Positions 13,520-23,385 are shown, numbered from the stretch's first letter. The stretch: DNA of 44,808 nucleotides from an uncultured Flavobacteriales bacterium (GCA_913058295.1 CAJXRD010000023.1:1-44808); one strand, 5' to 3'. Numbers and translations are program-made. Notes: generated from the letters alone by a model not told the origin.

Positions 13520-15244
13520 TTACCAATCAAATTTATAGGAAGCTCCTCCTAATACCTGAATACCTTGCACTGGATAATTTGCCCATTTTTGATAATCGTC
13601 CCCAAATAGATTGCTCCCTTTTATAAAAAAAGACAATTGATCATTAAAGCGATAGCCTAAATGTACATTAGCATCCACATAGCCATCTAAATCTATTACT
13701 GTATTAACAACCGAACTCGACCATAAATCTTTACGTTCTCCTACATAAAATATTGAAACTCCACCGTAGAATTTTTCGCTAATATTAAAATTGGAGAACA
13801 GAGATGCTTCCATCTCAGGTAAGTTCCAAGCTTCTGCCTGATTTAATGTATCATAACTATTAAAGGTTCCATTTATTCCTAAAGAGAAGTTTTCAGAAAG
13901 CTCAAGATTCAACTCTCCAAAAACAGAGAGTGTCGTAATATCGTCATAAACTACCGCAAAAGAATTTCCGTATTCATATCCTTCTAATCCTACATTCATC
14001 CCTTTAGAAGGGTTCAATATAAAAAGAGATTTATCATTTTCTTTTCCGTATGACGTTCGCAAATTATAAGCTAATGTATTGGTGAGCTTTCCTTTTACAC
14101 CTGCAAAACCATTAATCTGTTGACTAGTTGGCATCATATATAAAGTTGGGGAAACGTAAGGATTCTCTTCTTTTAAATTATAATAAGTATTCTGTGTCAA
14201 CCCTCCATCTAAACCACCATAAACAATTACCTGTTCCTCTAACAAACGATACGATGCATTTATTTTAGGATAGACATAAAAATCGGTATCGCTATTTTCT
14301 GAATCTACAGAAACATATCCAGATAATCCAATGGTAACAGAAAGATCATCGGTTATATAATCGAAAGAAGGACTAATGCCCGTATTTAGAAAACTATATT
14401 TAATCGAAGATGTTCCAGCATAATCTTTATCAAAACTACCATTAAGATAATCGATATCTACATCCACATTTATGGTATAATCACTAACTGGGAATGAAAA
14501 CTCTGGGAGCACAGAAATATGAAATTCTGAAGAGGAAAAACTATCCCCTAAATATCGAATATTTGCTTTTATATTTTTAAAATTGGAATCTTCCATGCTA
14601 AAGCTTCCTCCTGCAAATCCACTAAAATAAGAATGCTTCGAATCTATAGAGTTTATTAATTCGTCTGTTGCGGTATCAAATAAAGGATTTAAACCATACC
14701 AATTGTACAATTGATGTTCCATCCCTGCATTTATTTGATAGCTCATATCTTTTTGACGACTGGAATAGTTTCCTTCTAATTTGGTGTCGGAAAATTTATC
14801 CTCTAACCGAATGTCATCAATTCCTCCTTGAGAAGAATTATGTTTTAAAAACAAGCCAAAATTATCGGTTCTACTAATTTCAAAATTGCTGTAAAACTCA
14901 GCTAAAACATTGGCATAGTTTCCAATACCAAAACTAGCATAGTTATCGTATAATTTTATAGGTTTCGTTTTTTCTAAAGCAGTTGCCTTCCCTTTTGAAG
15001 GTGTAAATGTTGAAGCCACAGGCACAGAGAAAATACTATAGTTAACTTCCTTCTTTTCTGTATTGGTGGAATCGTTAAGTAAAGGGGTTTCTTTTACCTT
15101 AAACGCATCCGAAATGGTAGGTGAATAAGGTTTAACAATATTCACTACTTCGGTGCCTAAATTCTCTTTTTCTTGAGCAACAGAAAAATTAAAAATCAAC
15201 AATAATAATACTAAGGTTAAGTTTTTGATTTGCATATTTTTCAT
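13520..15244 (-). CDS. Outer-membrane barrel, TonB-receptor-like but without a plug
   Basis: The 574-residue protein has a signal peptide (residues 1-23, ending SVAQ) and then a conserved-looking segment VVNIVKPYSPTISDAFKVKE (33-52). The rest is strand-rich with aromatic residues, like the barrel of TonB-dependent receptors, closing on ILGGASYKFDW. I see no carboxypeptidase-like domain or plug, and the length is far short of a full receptor. Its ATG follows the stop of the large TPR gene with no spacing (TAAATG), so the pair is co-translated and probably works together. Confidence 0.72.
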   Translation of the reverse strand: MKNMQIKNLTLVLLLLIFNFSVAQEKENLGTEVVNIVKPYSPTISDAFKVKETPLLNDSTNTEKKEVNYSIFSVPVASTFTPSKGKATALEKTKPIKLYDNYASFGIGNYANVLAEFYSNFEISRTDNFGLFLKHNSSQGGIDDIRLEDKFSDTKLEGNYSSRQKDMSYQINAGMEHQLYNWYGLNPLFDTATDELINSIDSKHSYFSGFAGGSFSMEDSNFKNIKANIRYLGDSFSSSEFHISVLPEFSFPVSDYTINVDVDIDYLNGSFDKDYAGTSSIKYSFLNTGISPSFDYITDDLSVTIGLSGYVSVDSENSDTDFYVYPKINASYRLLEEQVIVYGGLDGGLTQNTYYNLKEENPYVSPTLYMMPTSQQINGFAGVKGKLTNTLAYNLRTSYGKENDKSLFILNPSKGMNVGLEGYEYGNSFAVVYDDITTLSVFGELNLELSENFSLGINGTFNSYDTLNQAEAWNLPEMEASLFSNFNISEKFYGGVSIFYVGERKDLWSSSVVNTVIDLDGYVDANVHLGYRFNDQLSFFIKGSNLFGDDYQKWANYPVQGIQVLGGASYKFDW

Positions 15245-18200
15245 TTAATTCTGGTCTTCAATTTCGATAGAATCGTTAGTTTTTGATTCCTCGTTTTTAA
15301 TAATTGCTAATTCCTTTTGTGCATCTTCTGTGATATCAGGATATTCTTCAAAATTTGTAATTACACTCTCCAAAATGTAGGTAGCTTGAAAAGCATCTTC
15401 CAACTTATAAAAGTTTTTAGCCATAAGCACTAAGCCTTTTGCACCAAAATATTTAAAACCTGAATACTCTTTTGCCAAAACTTGTATACTTGCATTGGAA
15501 GCTTCATAATCTTCCCCCTTATTATTAAAATAGGCCTTATAGTACAATGCCTCTGCCGCTAGTTCACCAGTAGCAATTTTTGAAACTTCTTCATAAGCTG
15601 ATTTTGCTTTATTTTCATTTCCAGTTTTCATCGCAGAACGTGCTATAATGATTTGGGCATCGCTTTTTATAGTATTATCTATTTTCCCATTCTGCAATAC
15701 CTTGTCTGCAAATGTCACTGCTTCGTGGTATTTTTCGAGTTCATAACTCGCTTTCATACTATTGGTCTGCGCAAAAATGATATTCTGTGGAAAATCGGCT
15801 TCCTTTTCTAATCGCATCAATAAAGGAAGTGCTGTTTTATAATCTTCTTTTTCTAAATACAATTGTGAAACTCTAGACAATGCTTGTTCTGTAAATTCAT
15901 TTCGTTCTTTGGAAGCTACAAACTCATAATGAGAAATAGATTTTTCTTTATCCTCTTCTGAAAAATATAGTTGTGCCAAATAGAAATGAGCTTTTAATAC
16001 ATGCATTCCATTTGGAAATTGTTCTAAATATTCTTCGAAACGAGTAGTTGCAATATTCGTTTTGTTTTCTAAATAGGTTTGTTCTGCAGCTTGATATGAA
16101 GCATCGTCTATTTCAGAATTTTCTACATCTACAAAATCTAATTTATTTACCCATTTAGCATATTCGTTTACTTGCCCTTGATCTATATAAATTATTTTTG
16201 CCGAAGCAACTGCTTGCAAAGATTCTTCAGAAGACGGGAAATCGTTTGCAACTCTTTTAAATAGAGTTAATGCTTCATTACTCTTTCCTGTGTTATCTAG
16301 GATCAAAGCCTTTTTTAATAATGCTTTTGCCACATAACTACTATTGGGCAAATCTCTTATCAATTTATTATACGATATTATTGCTTCTGTATTATTTTCT
16401 TGTGACACATAGGTGTTTCCCAATTCATACAAAGCATCATCCCGATATATAGATTTAGGAAATTGACTTTCAAAGCTTTTTAGTCCTTCTATTTTTTGAG
16501 GAGTTCTATCTATAAAACCATAACTTATGGCTTTCTGAAAATGTGCATAATCTTGATCCACTCCTCCCATTTCAATAGCGCTATTATAATTTTCAAGAGC
16601 TGGCCAATATTGACTTGTGACAAAATAGCTATCTCCCAATCTTATAAAGGCATCTCTTTTTTGAGCTGATTCAGCATTGGAGTCTGCTACATATTTCGAA
16701 AAATAAATAATGGCTTGCTCATAATTTTTCAACTTAAAATAATTATAGGCTAGATTATAATTAATGTTATCCTGCTCTAAGGTTTCCGAAGCTAATGGTT
16801 CAGCCATAAACTGATGGTAACTCACTAAAGATTCTTCAAAATTAGAAAGTTGAAAATTACATTCTGCATCCCAAAAGATAGTCCGTGCCTTAATAATCGC
16901 ATCGCTAGATTCTTTTAATGATTTATTGAAATATAATTGAGCATCGACATATTTTCCTTCAGAATACAATTCAAGTCCTCTAAAAAAGGTTACTTTTTGA
17001 TAAGCTAATTTATCTTGAAAGGAATTATTGTTTTCGATTAAATCTATTGCTGCCTGATAGTTTTTTGAAGTGATATAAGAATCTATAAGTAATACTTCTA
17101 ATTCTTCCTTGTTTTCGTTTTTAGGATAAGCCTCCAGAAAAGAATGCAACACTTGCGGAACAGGCTGGTAACTATTCCCAATTTGATAACTTAATTTGGC
17201 ATAGTTTAACCAGGCATCTTCTTTAATTTCTGAATTAAAATCCATTTCGGAAGCATTTTTGAATGCATTTAATGCTTGTTGCTTTTGGTCCAACTTTACA
17301 TAAGATTCCGCTAAATGATAAAAGGCATTTTGAGCTACATTGTTTTTTCCATCAATAATTTTATTGAATTCTCCAATAGCAGATTTATAATCCTTCTGTT
17401 TATAATAAGCATATCCCAACTGATAATAATCTGTATTATTCCATTTACCACGCTTTCCTTGATAGCCAGTTAAGTATGGAATCGCTTCTTCATATTGTTC
17501 TAAATTAAAATAGCTTTCGCCAATTATTTTTGACAATTCACTTTTTTCCCTAGGACTTGAACGATCGAATTGTTGCGTTCCTAAATCTATAGCCTCCTGA
17601 AATTTCCCTAATTTAAAATTCATATCGGCCTGATAATAGGACATATCTTTAGAAAAATGTTCTTCGTCTTTTACCGCTTCAAAATGTTCGTTGGCAACTT
17701 CATAATCATCTCCTTCATAAGCGATATATCCCAGATAATATTTTGCTTGTGATCCGTAAGTTTCAGAAGTTGTTAATCTGTTAAAATACTTTTTAGCATC
17801 TTCATATCTATCATTTTTAAAAAAGGCATACCCATTATTAAAATAATATTTTTCTTTTTCAGAAGCGCTCAGGCTATATTCATCTACTTTATCATACCAT
17901 TTACGAGAATGTGAATATTTGGCATTTTCGAAATAATAATTTGCAACATTAATATAAGCACTGTTCCGCTTCATACTTGTAGGGTAGTCGGCAACAAATT
18001 GCTCCATTAAAAAATCTGCATTTTGCTGATTCAGTCTTATTGCACTATTTGCAATATAATAGGCGCAATTGCTTTTTACAGATTCATCCTTAGAATTTTC
18101 TTTTAAGCTGGTAAATAAAGATTGAGCAGCTAAAAACTGTTGGTTATTATACAACTCAATTGCCTTATTGTATTCTACTAAATCGTTAGTATAAACTGCA

Positions 18201-18268
18201 GATTGTTGAGCGAAAATTGTACTGGAAAATAAAATAAAAAAGATTGCTATAATTAGATTTTTTAGCAT
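15245..18268 (-). CDS. Large exported TPR protein
   Basis: The product (about 1007 residues from the ATG) has a signal peptide (LIIAIFFILFSSTIFAQ) followed by some two dozen tetratricopeptide-like units, for example YYFNNGYAFFKNDRYEDA and YYQLGYAYYKQKDYKSA. TPR solenoids bind proteins, so it is probably a periplasmic scaffold. I chose the ATG at 18268 because the only longer frame begins with TTG seven codons upstream. It is translationally linked to the barrel gene (TAAATG). The acidic C-terminus (EESKTNDSIEIEDQN) has no T9SS signal. Divergent from the tail-fibre-like gene. Confidence 0.85.
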   Translation of the reverse strand: MLKNLIIAIFFILFSSTIFAQQSAVYTNDLVEYNKAIELYNNQQFLAAQSLFTSLKENSKDESVKSNCAYYIANSAIRLNQQNADFLMEQFVADYPTSMKRNSAYINVANYYFENAKYSHSRKWYDKVDEYSLSASEKEKYYFNNGYAFFKNDRYEDAKKYFNRLTTSETYGSQAKYYLGYIAYEGDDYEVANEHFEAVKDEEHFSKDMSYYQADMNFKLGKFQEAIDLGTQQFDRSSPREKSELSKIIGESYFNLEQYEEAIPYLTGYQGKRGKWNNTDYYQLGYAYYKQKDYKSAIGEFNKIIDGKNNVAQNAFYHLAESYVKLDQKQQALNAFKNASEMDFNSEIKEDAWLNYAKLSYQIGNSYQPVPQVLHSFLEAYPKNENKEELEVLLIDSYITSKNYQAAIDLIENNNSFQDKLAYQKVTFFRGLELYSEGKYVDAQLYFNKSLKESSDAIIKARTIFWDAECNFQLSNFEESLVSYHQFMAEPLASETLEQDNINYNLAYNYFKLKNYEQAIIYFSKYVADSNAESAQKRDAFIRLGDSYFVTSQYWPALENYNSAIEMGGVDQDYAHFQKAISYGFIDRTPQKIEGLKSFESQFPKSIYRDDALYELGNTYVSQENNTEAIISYNKLIRDLPNSSYVAKALLKKALILDNTGKSNEALTLFKRVANDFPSSEESLQAVASAKIIYIDQGQVNEYAKWVNKLDFVDVENSEIDDASYQAAEQTYLENKTNIATTRFEEYLEQFPNGMHVLKAHFYLAQLYFSEEDKEKSISHYEFVASKERNEFTEQALSRVSQLYLEKEDYKTALPLLMRLEKEADFPQNIIFAQTNSMKASYELEKYHEAVTFADKVLQNGKIDNTIKSDAQIIIARSAMKTGNENKAKSAYEEVSKIATGELAAEALYYKAYFNNKGEDYEASNASIQVLAKEYSGFKYFGAKGLVLMAKNFYKLEDAFQATYILESVITNFEEYPDITEDAQKELAIIKNEESKTNDSIEIEDQN

Positions 18269-18370
18269 TTGATTGATGTTTTGGGTCAAAAAAGGTATTA
18301 TTTAACTATCCTAATAACGCAACAATTATTAGATAAGTATGTTATTAATTCCCAAAAGTATTACTAAATG

Positions 18371-18399
18371 TTGCCTCTAAAAAAATTATCTTATTTTTA
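18371..18399 (+). promoter_or_regulatory. Likely promoter of the tail-fibre-like gene
   Basis: A -33 TTG at 18371-18373 is followed after 18 bases by TATTTTTA (18392-18399), one base from the TAnnTTTG consensus. The ATG is 31 bases further. Spacing is in the usual range for Bacteroidota sigma. Confidence 0.5.
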
Positions 18400-18429
18400 T
18401 TGCGATAAATCTTATACAAATAATTCATT

Positions 18430-18894
18430 ATGAAAAACATAGTTCTTTTAGTCCTCGTATTAATTTCTGTAACTGCAACTGCACAGCGGAATAAATTAAA
18501 AAATATATCTGAAAAAGATGGAAAGATTGGAATTGGAACCACTGCTCCAGATGAGCTATTAACCGTAAAAGGAAAAATCCATACGCAAGAAGTATTGGTG
18601 GACCTTAATGGTGCGGTTGCTCCAGATTATGTGTTTGAAAACTATTATGAAGGCAGCTCTAATTTAAATACAGCCTATGATTTCCCTAGTCTTACTGAAA
18701 TAGAACTTTATACAAAAGAGAATCATCATTTACCAGGTGTTCCTTCAGCAGAAGAAATGAATGAAAATGGGCTTTCCCTTAAAAAAATGAATTTGATTTT
18801 ATTGGAGAAATTAGAAGAGCTCACCCTTTATACTATTCAGCAACAAAAGGAAATTGATTTATTAAAAGAAAGTCTAAAGGAAATGGACCACTAA
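18430..18894 (+). CDS. Exported tail-fibre-like protein with coiled-coil end
   Basis: The 154-residue product has a signal peptide (VLVLISVTATAQ), a short beta-helix-like repeat IGIGTTAPDELLTVKGKI (36-53), as in phage tail fibres, and a coiled-coil tail (LLEKLEELTLYTIQQQKEID). Such proteins are common single genes in Flavobacteriia and are not prophage remnants. The middle segment KENHHLPGVPSAEEMNENGL is a conserved block of this group. Probably trimeric and surface exposed, function unknown. Read away from the TPR operon; ftsE follows 80 bases on with its own promoter box. Confidence 0.75.
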   Translation: MKNIVLLVLVLISVTATAQRNKLKNISEKDGKIGIGTTAPDELLTVKGKIHTQEVLVDLNGAVAPDYVFENYYEGSSNLNTAYDFPSLTEIELYTKENHHLPGVPSAEEMNENGLSLKKMNLILLEKLEELTLYTIQQQKEIDLLKESLKEMDH

Positions 18895-18906
18895 TCTAAA
18901 TTATAA

Positions 18907-18914
18907 TACTTTTG
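18907..18914 (+). promoter_or_regulatory. -7 box of ftsE
   Basis: TACTTTTG is a full match to TAnnTTTG, 60 bases before the ftsE ATG and just after the stop of the preceding gene, so ftsE is likely transcribed on its own. No strong TTG is seen at the -33 distance. Confidence 0.5.
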
Positions 18915-18974
18915 TAATTAGACTTTGAAGAGGTTCAGTTTTAATCAAATTCTCAATACATAAATCTTATATAC

Positions 18975-19658
18975 ATGGCTCCACCAATTTTATCTTTAAA
19001 GAATGCTTCTATTAATCAGAGAGAAAAATTAGTTTTATCTGATGTTACTCTATCTGTAGATGAAGGAGAGTTTGTCTATTTAATAGGTAAAACTGGTACT
19101 GGAAAAAGTAGCTTTATGAAAACATTATATGGCGATTTACCATTAAAAAAGGGGGAAGGATCTATAGTAGGCTACAATTTGGCTACCCTTAAAGAAAAAG
19201 AAATTCCTTTTTTGCGAAGAAAATTAGGGGTGGTTTTTCAAGATTTTAAATTATTAAATGATCGAACCGTATTTAATAATTTACAATTTGTTCTTACCGC
19301 AACGGGATGGACCAAAAAGAAGGAAATGGAAAATAGGATTAATGAAGTTTTAGATAAGGTAGGAATGAAATCTAAAGCATTTATGTATCCATTTCAGTTA
19401 TCTGGAGGAGAACAACAACGAGTTGCTATCGCTAGAGCTTTATTAAACAATCCAGATTTAATTTTAGCAGATGAGCCAACTGGGAATTTAGATCCACAAA
19501 CCAGTGTGGAAGTGATGGAGGTTCTACAAGAGTTAAACAAAAACGGAAACACCATTTTAATGGCAACCCACGATTATGCATTGTTGCTAAAGTATCCTTC
19601 AAAGACACTTAAATGTGATGATAATCAAATATTTGAAGTGGTCCAAAAAACGGTATAA
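18975..19658 (+). CDS. ftsE: Cell-division ABC ATPase FtsE
   Basis: FtsE is the ATPase of the FtsEX complex, which controls cell-wall hydrolases at the septum. The 227-residue protein has Walker A GKTGTGKSS (38-46), the Q-loop VVFQDFKLL, the signature LSGGEQQRVAIARALL, Walker B LILADEPTGNLDP and the H-loop ATHD. The N-terminal ILSLKNASI and FxNLQF blocks fit FtsE rather than LolD. The FtsX partner is not adjacent; the LolE-like permease at 5020-6255 is another family member, and the true partner is probably elsewhere. The start is ATG with a promoter box at 18907. Confidence 0.88.
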   Translation: MAPPILSLKNASINQREKLVLSDVTLSVDEGEFVYLIGKTGTGKSSFMKTLYGDLPLKKGEGSIVGYNLATLKEKEIPFLRRKLGVVFQDFKLLNDRTVFNNLQFVLTATGWTKKKEMENRINEVLDKVGMKSKAFMYPFQLSGGEQQRVAIARALLNNPDLILADEPTGNLDPQTSVEVMEVLQELNKNGNTILMATHDYALLLKYPSKTLKCDDNQIFEVVQKTV

Positions 19659-19662
19659 TACT

Positions 19663-19705
19663 TCGATACTTCGACTGGCTCAGCACAACGCTTCGCTCAG
19701 TAACC
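19663..19705. repeat. Dispersed repeat element after ftsE
   Basis: The blocks cttcgatacttcgactggct and cagcacaacg, then cttcgctcag, belong to the same family as the in-frame element in namZ (6388-6430) and the cluster at 8165-8320. It lies between the convergent ftsE and protease genes. Confidence 0.6.
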
Positions 19706-19756
19706 AACATTGTTTTGAATTAAATATTATGAATAAAAGCTGAACTTTTTAGGCAA

Positions 19757-21439
19757 TTACTTTTTCGGATAATAATATTTATTATTTGGGAATCCTTCCC
19801 GCAATTTTAGTTCACATTCCTTCTCTAATGTAGGATCTATTTTAAGAATAATTTTCCCATTAGCATTCGGTTTTAAAACTGTGTTTTCTCCGATTACAAT
19901 TCTATTTTTTGCAGTAAGATTTAAAGTTGCATCATCTGCAAATGTTTGATTCTGCAGGATTACTTCTTTTGAAAGAGCAGTTAATTTAAAATCCCATCTC
20001 GTAAAATTTTGGTTTTCGATTATTGTCGTTTCATTTTCAGATAACATATCATATACCATTTTCACTGCTTTACCAGTTTGTAATATCCCAGCACCATAAT
20101 GTCCCGAATAGGGTTTATTAGCCTCTATATGGTCAATATTTATAGAAGTAAATTTAAGAATTGATTCCACTTCATCAACTGCTAAGCATGGGTAAAGAGA
20201 AAACATCAATCCTATAGAACCAGTAATTAGTGGTGCTACAGGAGATGTTGGTGACATCTCATTATAAACTATAATAGAGTCTGATATAAATTTAGAATAT
20301 CTAACTAAACCTACAGATGGCCCTAACAAATCAATTTCTGTATTTAAAACCCTAACACTTTGTGGATATATTCTATAGGTCTTTGTGGTATCATGATCTT
20401 TAAAACCTACAGTTCGCCCCACAAACCCTTTTATATTTTCTCCATATGGATCCCCTTTTTCAGCAATTAATATATTTTCATAAACAGAGTCATAACGATG
20501 CATCACCGAAGATATAGCAATAACATGATTATAAGAAGCTGGATAAGTTAACTTTTTGCCTTTAGTTTTATTCCAATTAGTATTCCCAGCTGCTGCAACT
20601 ATAATAGTTCCATTATCAAACATTTCATCTATAGCATCTTGTGCTATTTGATAATATTTTGATCCAACCCAACTACAGTTAATCACTTTTACCCCAGAAC
20701 GAGAAAGCTCCAGTAATTGGCCTAAATATTTAAAATCCCCATAGGAGGTTGCGTTAATATTACAATCATAACAAATACCTGGAACTCCATGCCCATTATC
20801 TCCTTGCCCAGCAGCGATGGAAGCAACGGCAGAACCATGACCTTTAGAATAACTCGCCCTTCTAATTGTTTTTACTTTATCTTTAAAATCAAGATCATTC
20901 ATATCTACTGCAGCATCTGAAATTCCAATAGTTATATCTTTTGACCCTGTAGTATAATACCAAGCCTCTGGAAGCCCCAAAAAATCTAAGTAATCTAAAT
21001 TAGCCGGTAATCCTATATTATTTCCTATTGTACTTGTAAGACCATAATCATTAGGTTCAAATATTCTTTTATCTTCTTCAGATATTTGTTCTCCAAACTC
21101 AAATAGATGCGAAGTGTTTTTCAATAAATCTTTAAGTAACCCTTTATTATCTGAAACAATAAAGAATGTTTTTTTAAGGTTTATTTTATTTGCATTTCTG
21201 AAGGTTTTTTTAAATTCAAAAATAGAATAAGAACTCAATACAGATTTTAATTTTTCATCTTCGCCATCATAAACTAAAAGATTATCCACCTTTTTAAAAA
21301 CTGGCTCAAAAACCGTATCTTTTGCTCTAAGATAAAACCAGCTATATTCTTGTGAATATAAATTTGTTATGGAAATCAATAAAAATACTAGAGTAATATA
21401 ATAAGCTCTTGTCTTTTTCTGATTAGTATATTTTCTCAT
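19757..21439 (-). CDS. Exported S8 (subtilisin-like) serine peptidase
   Basis: The 560-residue product has a signal peptide (about 1-29, ending LYSQ) and a propeptide-like region (30-130). The subtilisin triad follows: D175 in ITIGISDAAVD, H201 in KGHGSAVAS, the oxyanion N286 in VAAAGN, and S399 in SPTSPVAP. The usual GTSMAAP box reads PTSPVAP here, a notable change although the serine is kept. A C-terminal 100 residues (about 460-560) of short strands ends in basic residues and may be a beta domain. The start is ATG. It opens the glycan region but has no clear link to it. Confidence 0.85.
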   Translation of the reverse strand: MRKYTNQKKTRAYYITLVFLLISITNLYSQEYSWFYLRAKDTVFEPVFKKVDNLLVYDGEDEKLKSVLSSYSIFEFKKTFRNANKINLKKTFFIVSDNKGLLKDLLKNTSHLFEFGEQISEEDKRIFEPNDYGLTSTIGNNIGLPANLDYLDFLGLPEAWYYTTGSKDITIGISDAAVDMNDLDFKDKVKTIRRASYSKGHGSAVASIAAGQGDNGHGVPGICYDCNINATSYGDFKYLGQLLELSRSGVKVINCSWVGSKYYQIAQDAIDEMFDNGTIIVAAAGNTNWNKTKGKKLTYPASYNHVIAISSVMHRYDSVYENILIAEKGDPYGENIKGFVGRTVGFKDHDTTKTYRIYPQSVRVLNTEIDLLGPSVGLVRYSKFISDSIIVYNEMSPTSPVAPLITGSIGLMFSLYPCLAVDEVESILKFTSINIDHIEANKPYSGHYGAGILQTGKAVKMVYDMLSENETTIIENQNFTRWDFKLTALSKEVILQNQTFADDATLNLTAKNRIVIGENTVLKPNANGKIILKIDPTLEKECELKLREGFPNNKYYYPKK

Positions 21440-21504
21440 TTATAACAATTAACGATGATCCATAAAATCCATTTCTATGAATTATTAAAAATAGTGATTT
21501 AAAA

Positions 21505-21533
21505 TTGAATCAAAATTATTAATAGTATTTTCG
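21505..21533 (+). promoter_or_regulatory. Promoter of the first glycosyltransferase pair
   Basis: TTG at 21505-21507, an 18-base spacer and TATTTTCG at 21526-21533, close to the TAnnTTTG consensus, with the ATG at 21549. Spacing and position are typical of Bacteroidota promoters. Confidence 0.55.
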
Positions 21534-21548
21534 CACTAACCACTTTAT

Positions 21549-22442
21549 ATGCTATCTATTTTAATACCCACATATAATTATAACATCACCAAACTAGTTA
21601 CTACTATTTGGCAACAATGTAAAAAGGAATCTTATCCTTTCGAAATAATTGTAGTAGATGATTGTTCTCCAAACTTAACTCTTACTAAACACAACTCAGA
21701 AATTACAAAATTAGAAAATTGTAAATTTTTAAAGAATAAACAAAATATTGGCAGAACAGCAACTAGAAATTTTTTATGCAAAGAAGCTCAATATGATTGG
21801 CTTTTATTTTTAGATGCAGATGTGATCCCAAAATACAATGATTTTATACATCGTTATAAATTGGAAGAAAACAATAATGCCGAAGTGATTTTTGGAGGGG
21901 TTAGTTATGATTATGAAATGCCAAAACAAGATGAGTTGTTTCGTTGGGAATATGGTAAAAAAAGAGAAGCAAAACCGGTATCGAAAAGGTTAAAGGAACC
22001 CTACTTTATTATCTCTCAAAATTTAATGATTAAAAAGCCAGTTTTTATTGCTTCAAATACATGGAACGAAAGTGTATATGGCTTAGATATATTATTTTCT
22101 AATAATTTAAAGAAAAATAAAGTTACCATTAAACATATAGACAACCCTGTTCTTCATTTAGGTTTAGAAACTACAACTATATTTATTGAAAAATCTTTAG
22201 AGGCTGTTAAAACTACGTATCTACTTGAAAACAAAAATCTTCTAGATTCTGACTTAAGGCCTTTACAAAAAAGCTATTTAAAATTAAAAAGATGGAATTT
22301 AACTGGGTTTTTCAGCTTTATTGTTTCAAAGTTTCAAAATAGGATGAAGAAAAATTTTCATTCCTTAAAGCCTAATTTATTTTGGTTTGATTTGTATCGA
22401 TTGCATTATTACATTCAATTAAAATCTGAAAAAAATGCCTAA
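21549..22442 (+). CDS. Glycosyltransferase family 2
   Basis: The 297-residue protein has a GT-A fold: MLSILIPTYNYN at the start, IIVVDDCSP at about 34-42, and the nucleotide- and metal-binding FLDADV at about 92-97. Its C-terminal 100 residues are helical and basic, with no membrane helix. It probably adds a sugar to the surface glycan from a nucleotide-sugar donor; donor and acceptor are not readable. The gene overlaps the next one by eight bases (ATGCCTAA), so the two are translated together. A promoter lies at 21505. Confidence 0.88.
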   Translation: MLSILIPTYNYNITKLVTTIWQQCKKESYPFEIIVVDDCSPNLTLTKHNSEITKLENCKFLKNKQNIGRTATRNFLCKEAQYDWLLFLDADVIPKYNDFIHRYKLEENNNAEVIFGGVSYDYEMPKQDELFRWEYGKKREAKPVSKRLKEPYFIISQNLMIKKPVFIASNTWNESVYGLDILFSNNLKKNKVTIKHIDNPVLHLGLETTTIFIEKSLEAVKTTYLLENKNLLDSDLRPLQKSYLKLKRWNLTGFFSFIVSKFQNRMKKNFHSLKPNLFWFDLYRLHYYIQLKSEKNA

Positions 22443-23370
22443 ATTTTCAGTTGTAATCCCGTTATATAACAAAGAAGAGTTTATAGAAAATTCTTTAAAC
22501 AGTGTTCTTTCACAAACTTTTCAAGATTTTGAAATTATTATCATAGACGATTGTTCTACAGATCGAAGTTTATCGATGGTAAAACAATTTACAGACAAGC
22601 GAATTAAGATAATAGAGCATCCCAAAAACAAAGGCTTATCGGCTTCTAGAAATACAGGAATTAAAACCGCAAATGCAGAATACATTGCTTTTTTAGACGC
22701 AGATGATCTTTGGAAACCAGGGTTTTTAGAAAAAATTGAATTTCTAATTGAAAATTACCCCCAAGCATCTTTGTTTGCAACAAAATATGATGTCTTACTG
22801 AAAAACAACAAAATATTAGAACATCAATTTCAAATTAATGGATTTACCAACCATGGTATCGTATCCAACTTTTTTGGAAATAATTTAAACCAATCTATTT
22901 TTTATCCATCCTGTCTTTGTGTTCAAAAAAAGGTTTTTGATGCTATTGGTTTATATAACGAATCTATAAATTATAGTGAGGATGTTGATTTTAATATTCG
23001 CTCTCAAGCAGAATTTAAATTTGCCTATTCAGAAGAAGCATTGGTAACCTACCTTAGAGTATCCGGAAATCAAATAACACAAAGTGGTTTAGATGGAAAA
23101 ACGATTCCTGATTATGATTTCTACGAAGAAAAATTTAAGGATAGAAATGATATTAAAAAATATTTAGACTTTCAAAGATTTACCAAAGGCAAACAGTATA
23201 AACTTTCTGGCGACAAGAAAAACTACACTAATTTAGTTTCAAAAATTGATTTTAATAACTTAACAAGCAAACAGAATCTCTTATTAAAATCTCCTAGAAT
23301 CTTATTAAAACTAATAACTAATTTTAAATTGATTCTTTTAAAAATGGGAATAGAAGTAAATAGTTACTAA
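22435..23370 (+). CDS. Glycosyltransferase family 2
   Basis: A second GT-A enzyme of 311 residues: VVIPLYNKEEFIENSL (5-20), IIIIDDCSTDRS (35-46) and FLDADDLWKPGFL (about 82-94), with the family RNTGI and SEDVDFNIR blocks. The strong DADD site and the NKGLSASRNTGI run fit a typical processive-looking O-antigen transferase. It starts inside the stop of the preceding transferase gene. The C-terminal region is lysine-rich and helical. It ends 16 bases from the tail of the convergent GT4 gene. Confidence 0.9.
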   Translation: MPKFSVVIPLYNKEEFIENSLNSVLSQTFQDFEIIIIDDCSTDRSLSMVKQFTDKRIKIIEHPKNKGLSASRNTGIKTANAEYIAFLDADDLWKPGFLEKIEFLIENYPQASLFATKYDVLLKNNKILEHQFQINGFTNHGIVSNFFGNNLNQSIFYPSCLCVQKKVFDAIGLYNESINYSEDVDFNIRSQAEFKFAYSEEALVTYLRVSGNQITQSGLDGKTIPDYDFYEEKFKDRNDIKKYLDFQRFTKGKQYKLSGDKKNYTNLVSKIDFNNLTSKQNLLLKSPRILLKLITNFKLILLKMGIEVNSY

Positions 23371-23385
23371 GGCATTTTTTAGTCT

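Noticed and set aside
18430-18894. Prophage remnant suggested by the tail-fibre-like protein
   Set aside because: No other phage gene is near; such exported single proteins are common in Flavobacteriia.
18975-19658. FtsE as LolD, partner of the LolE-like permease at 5020-6255
   Set aside because: Sequence blocks fit FtsE better and the genes lie 13 kb apart with many between them.
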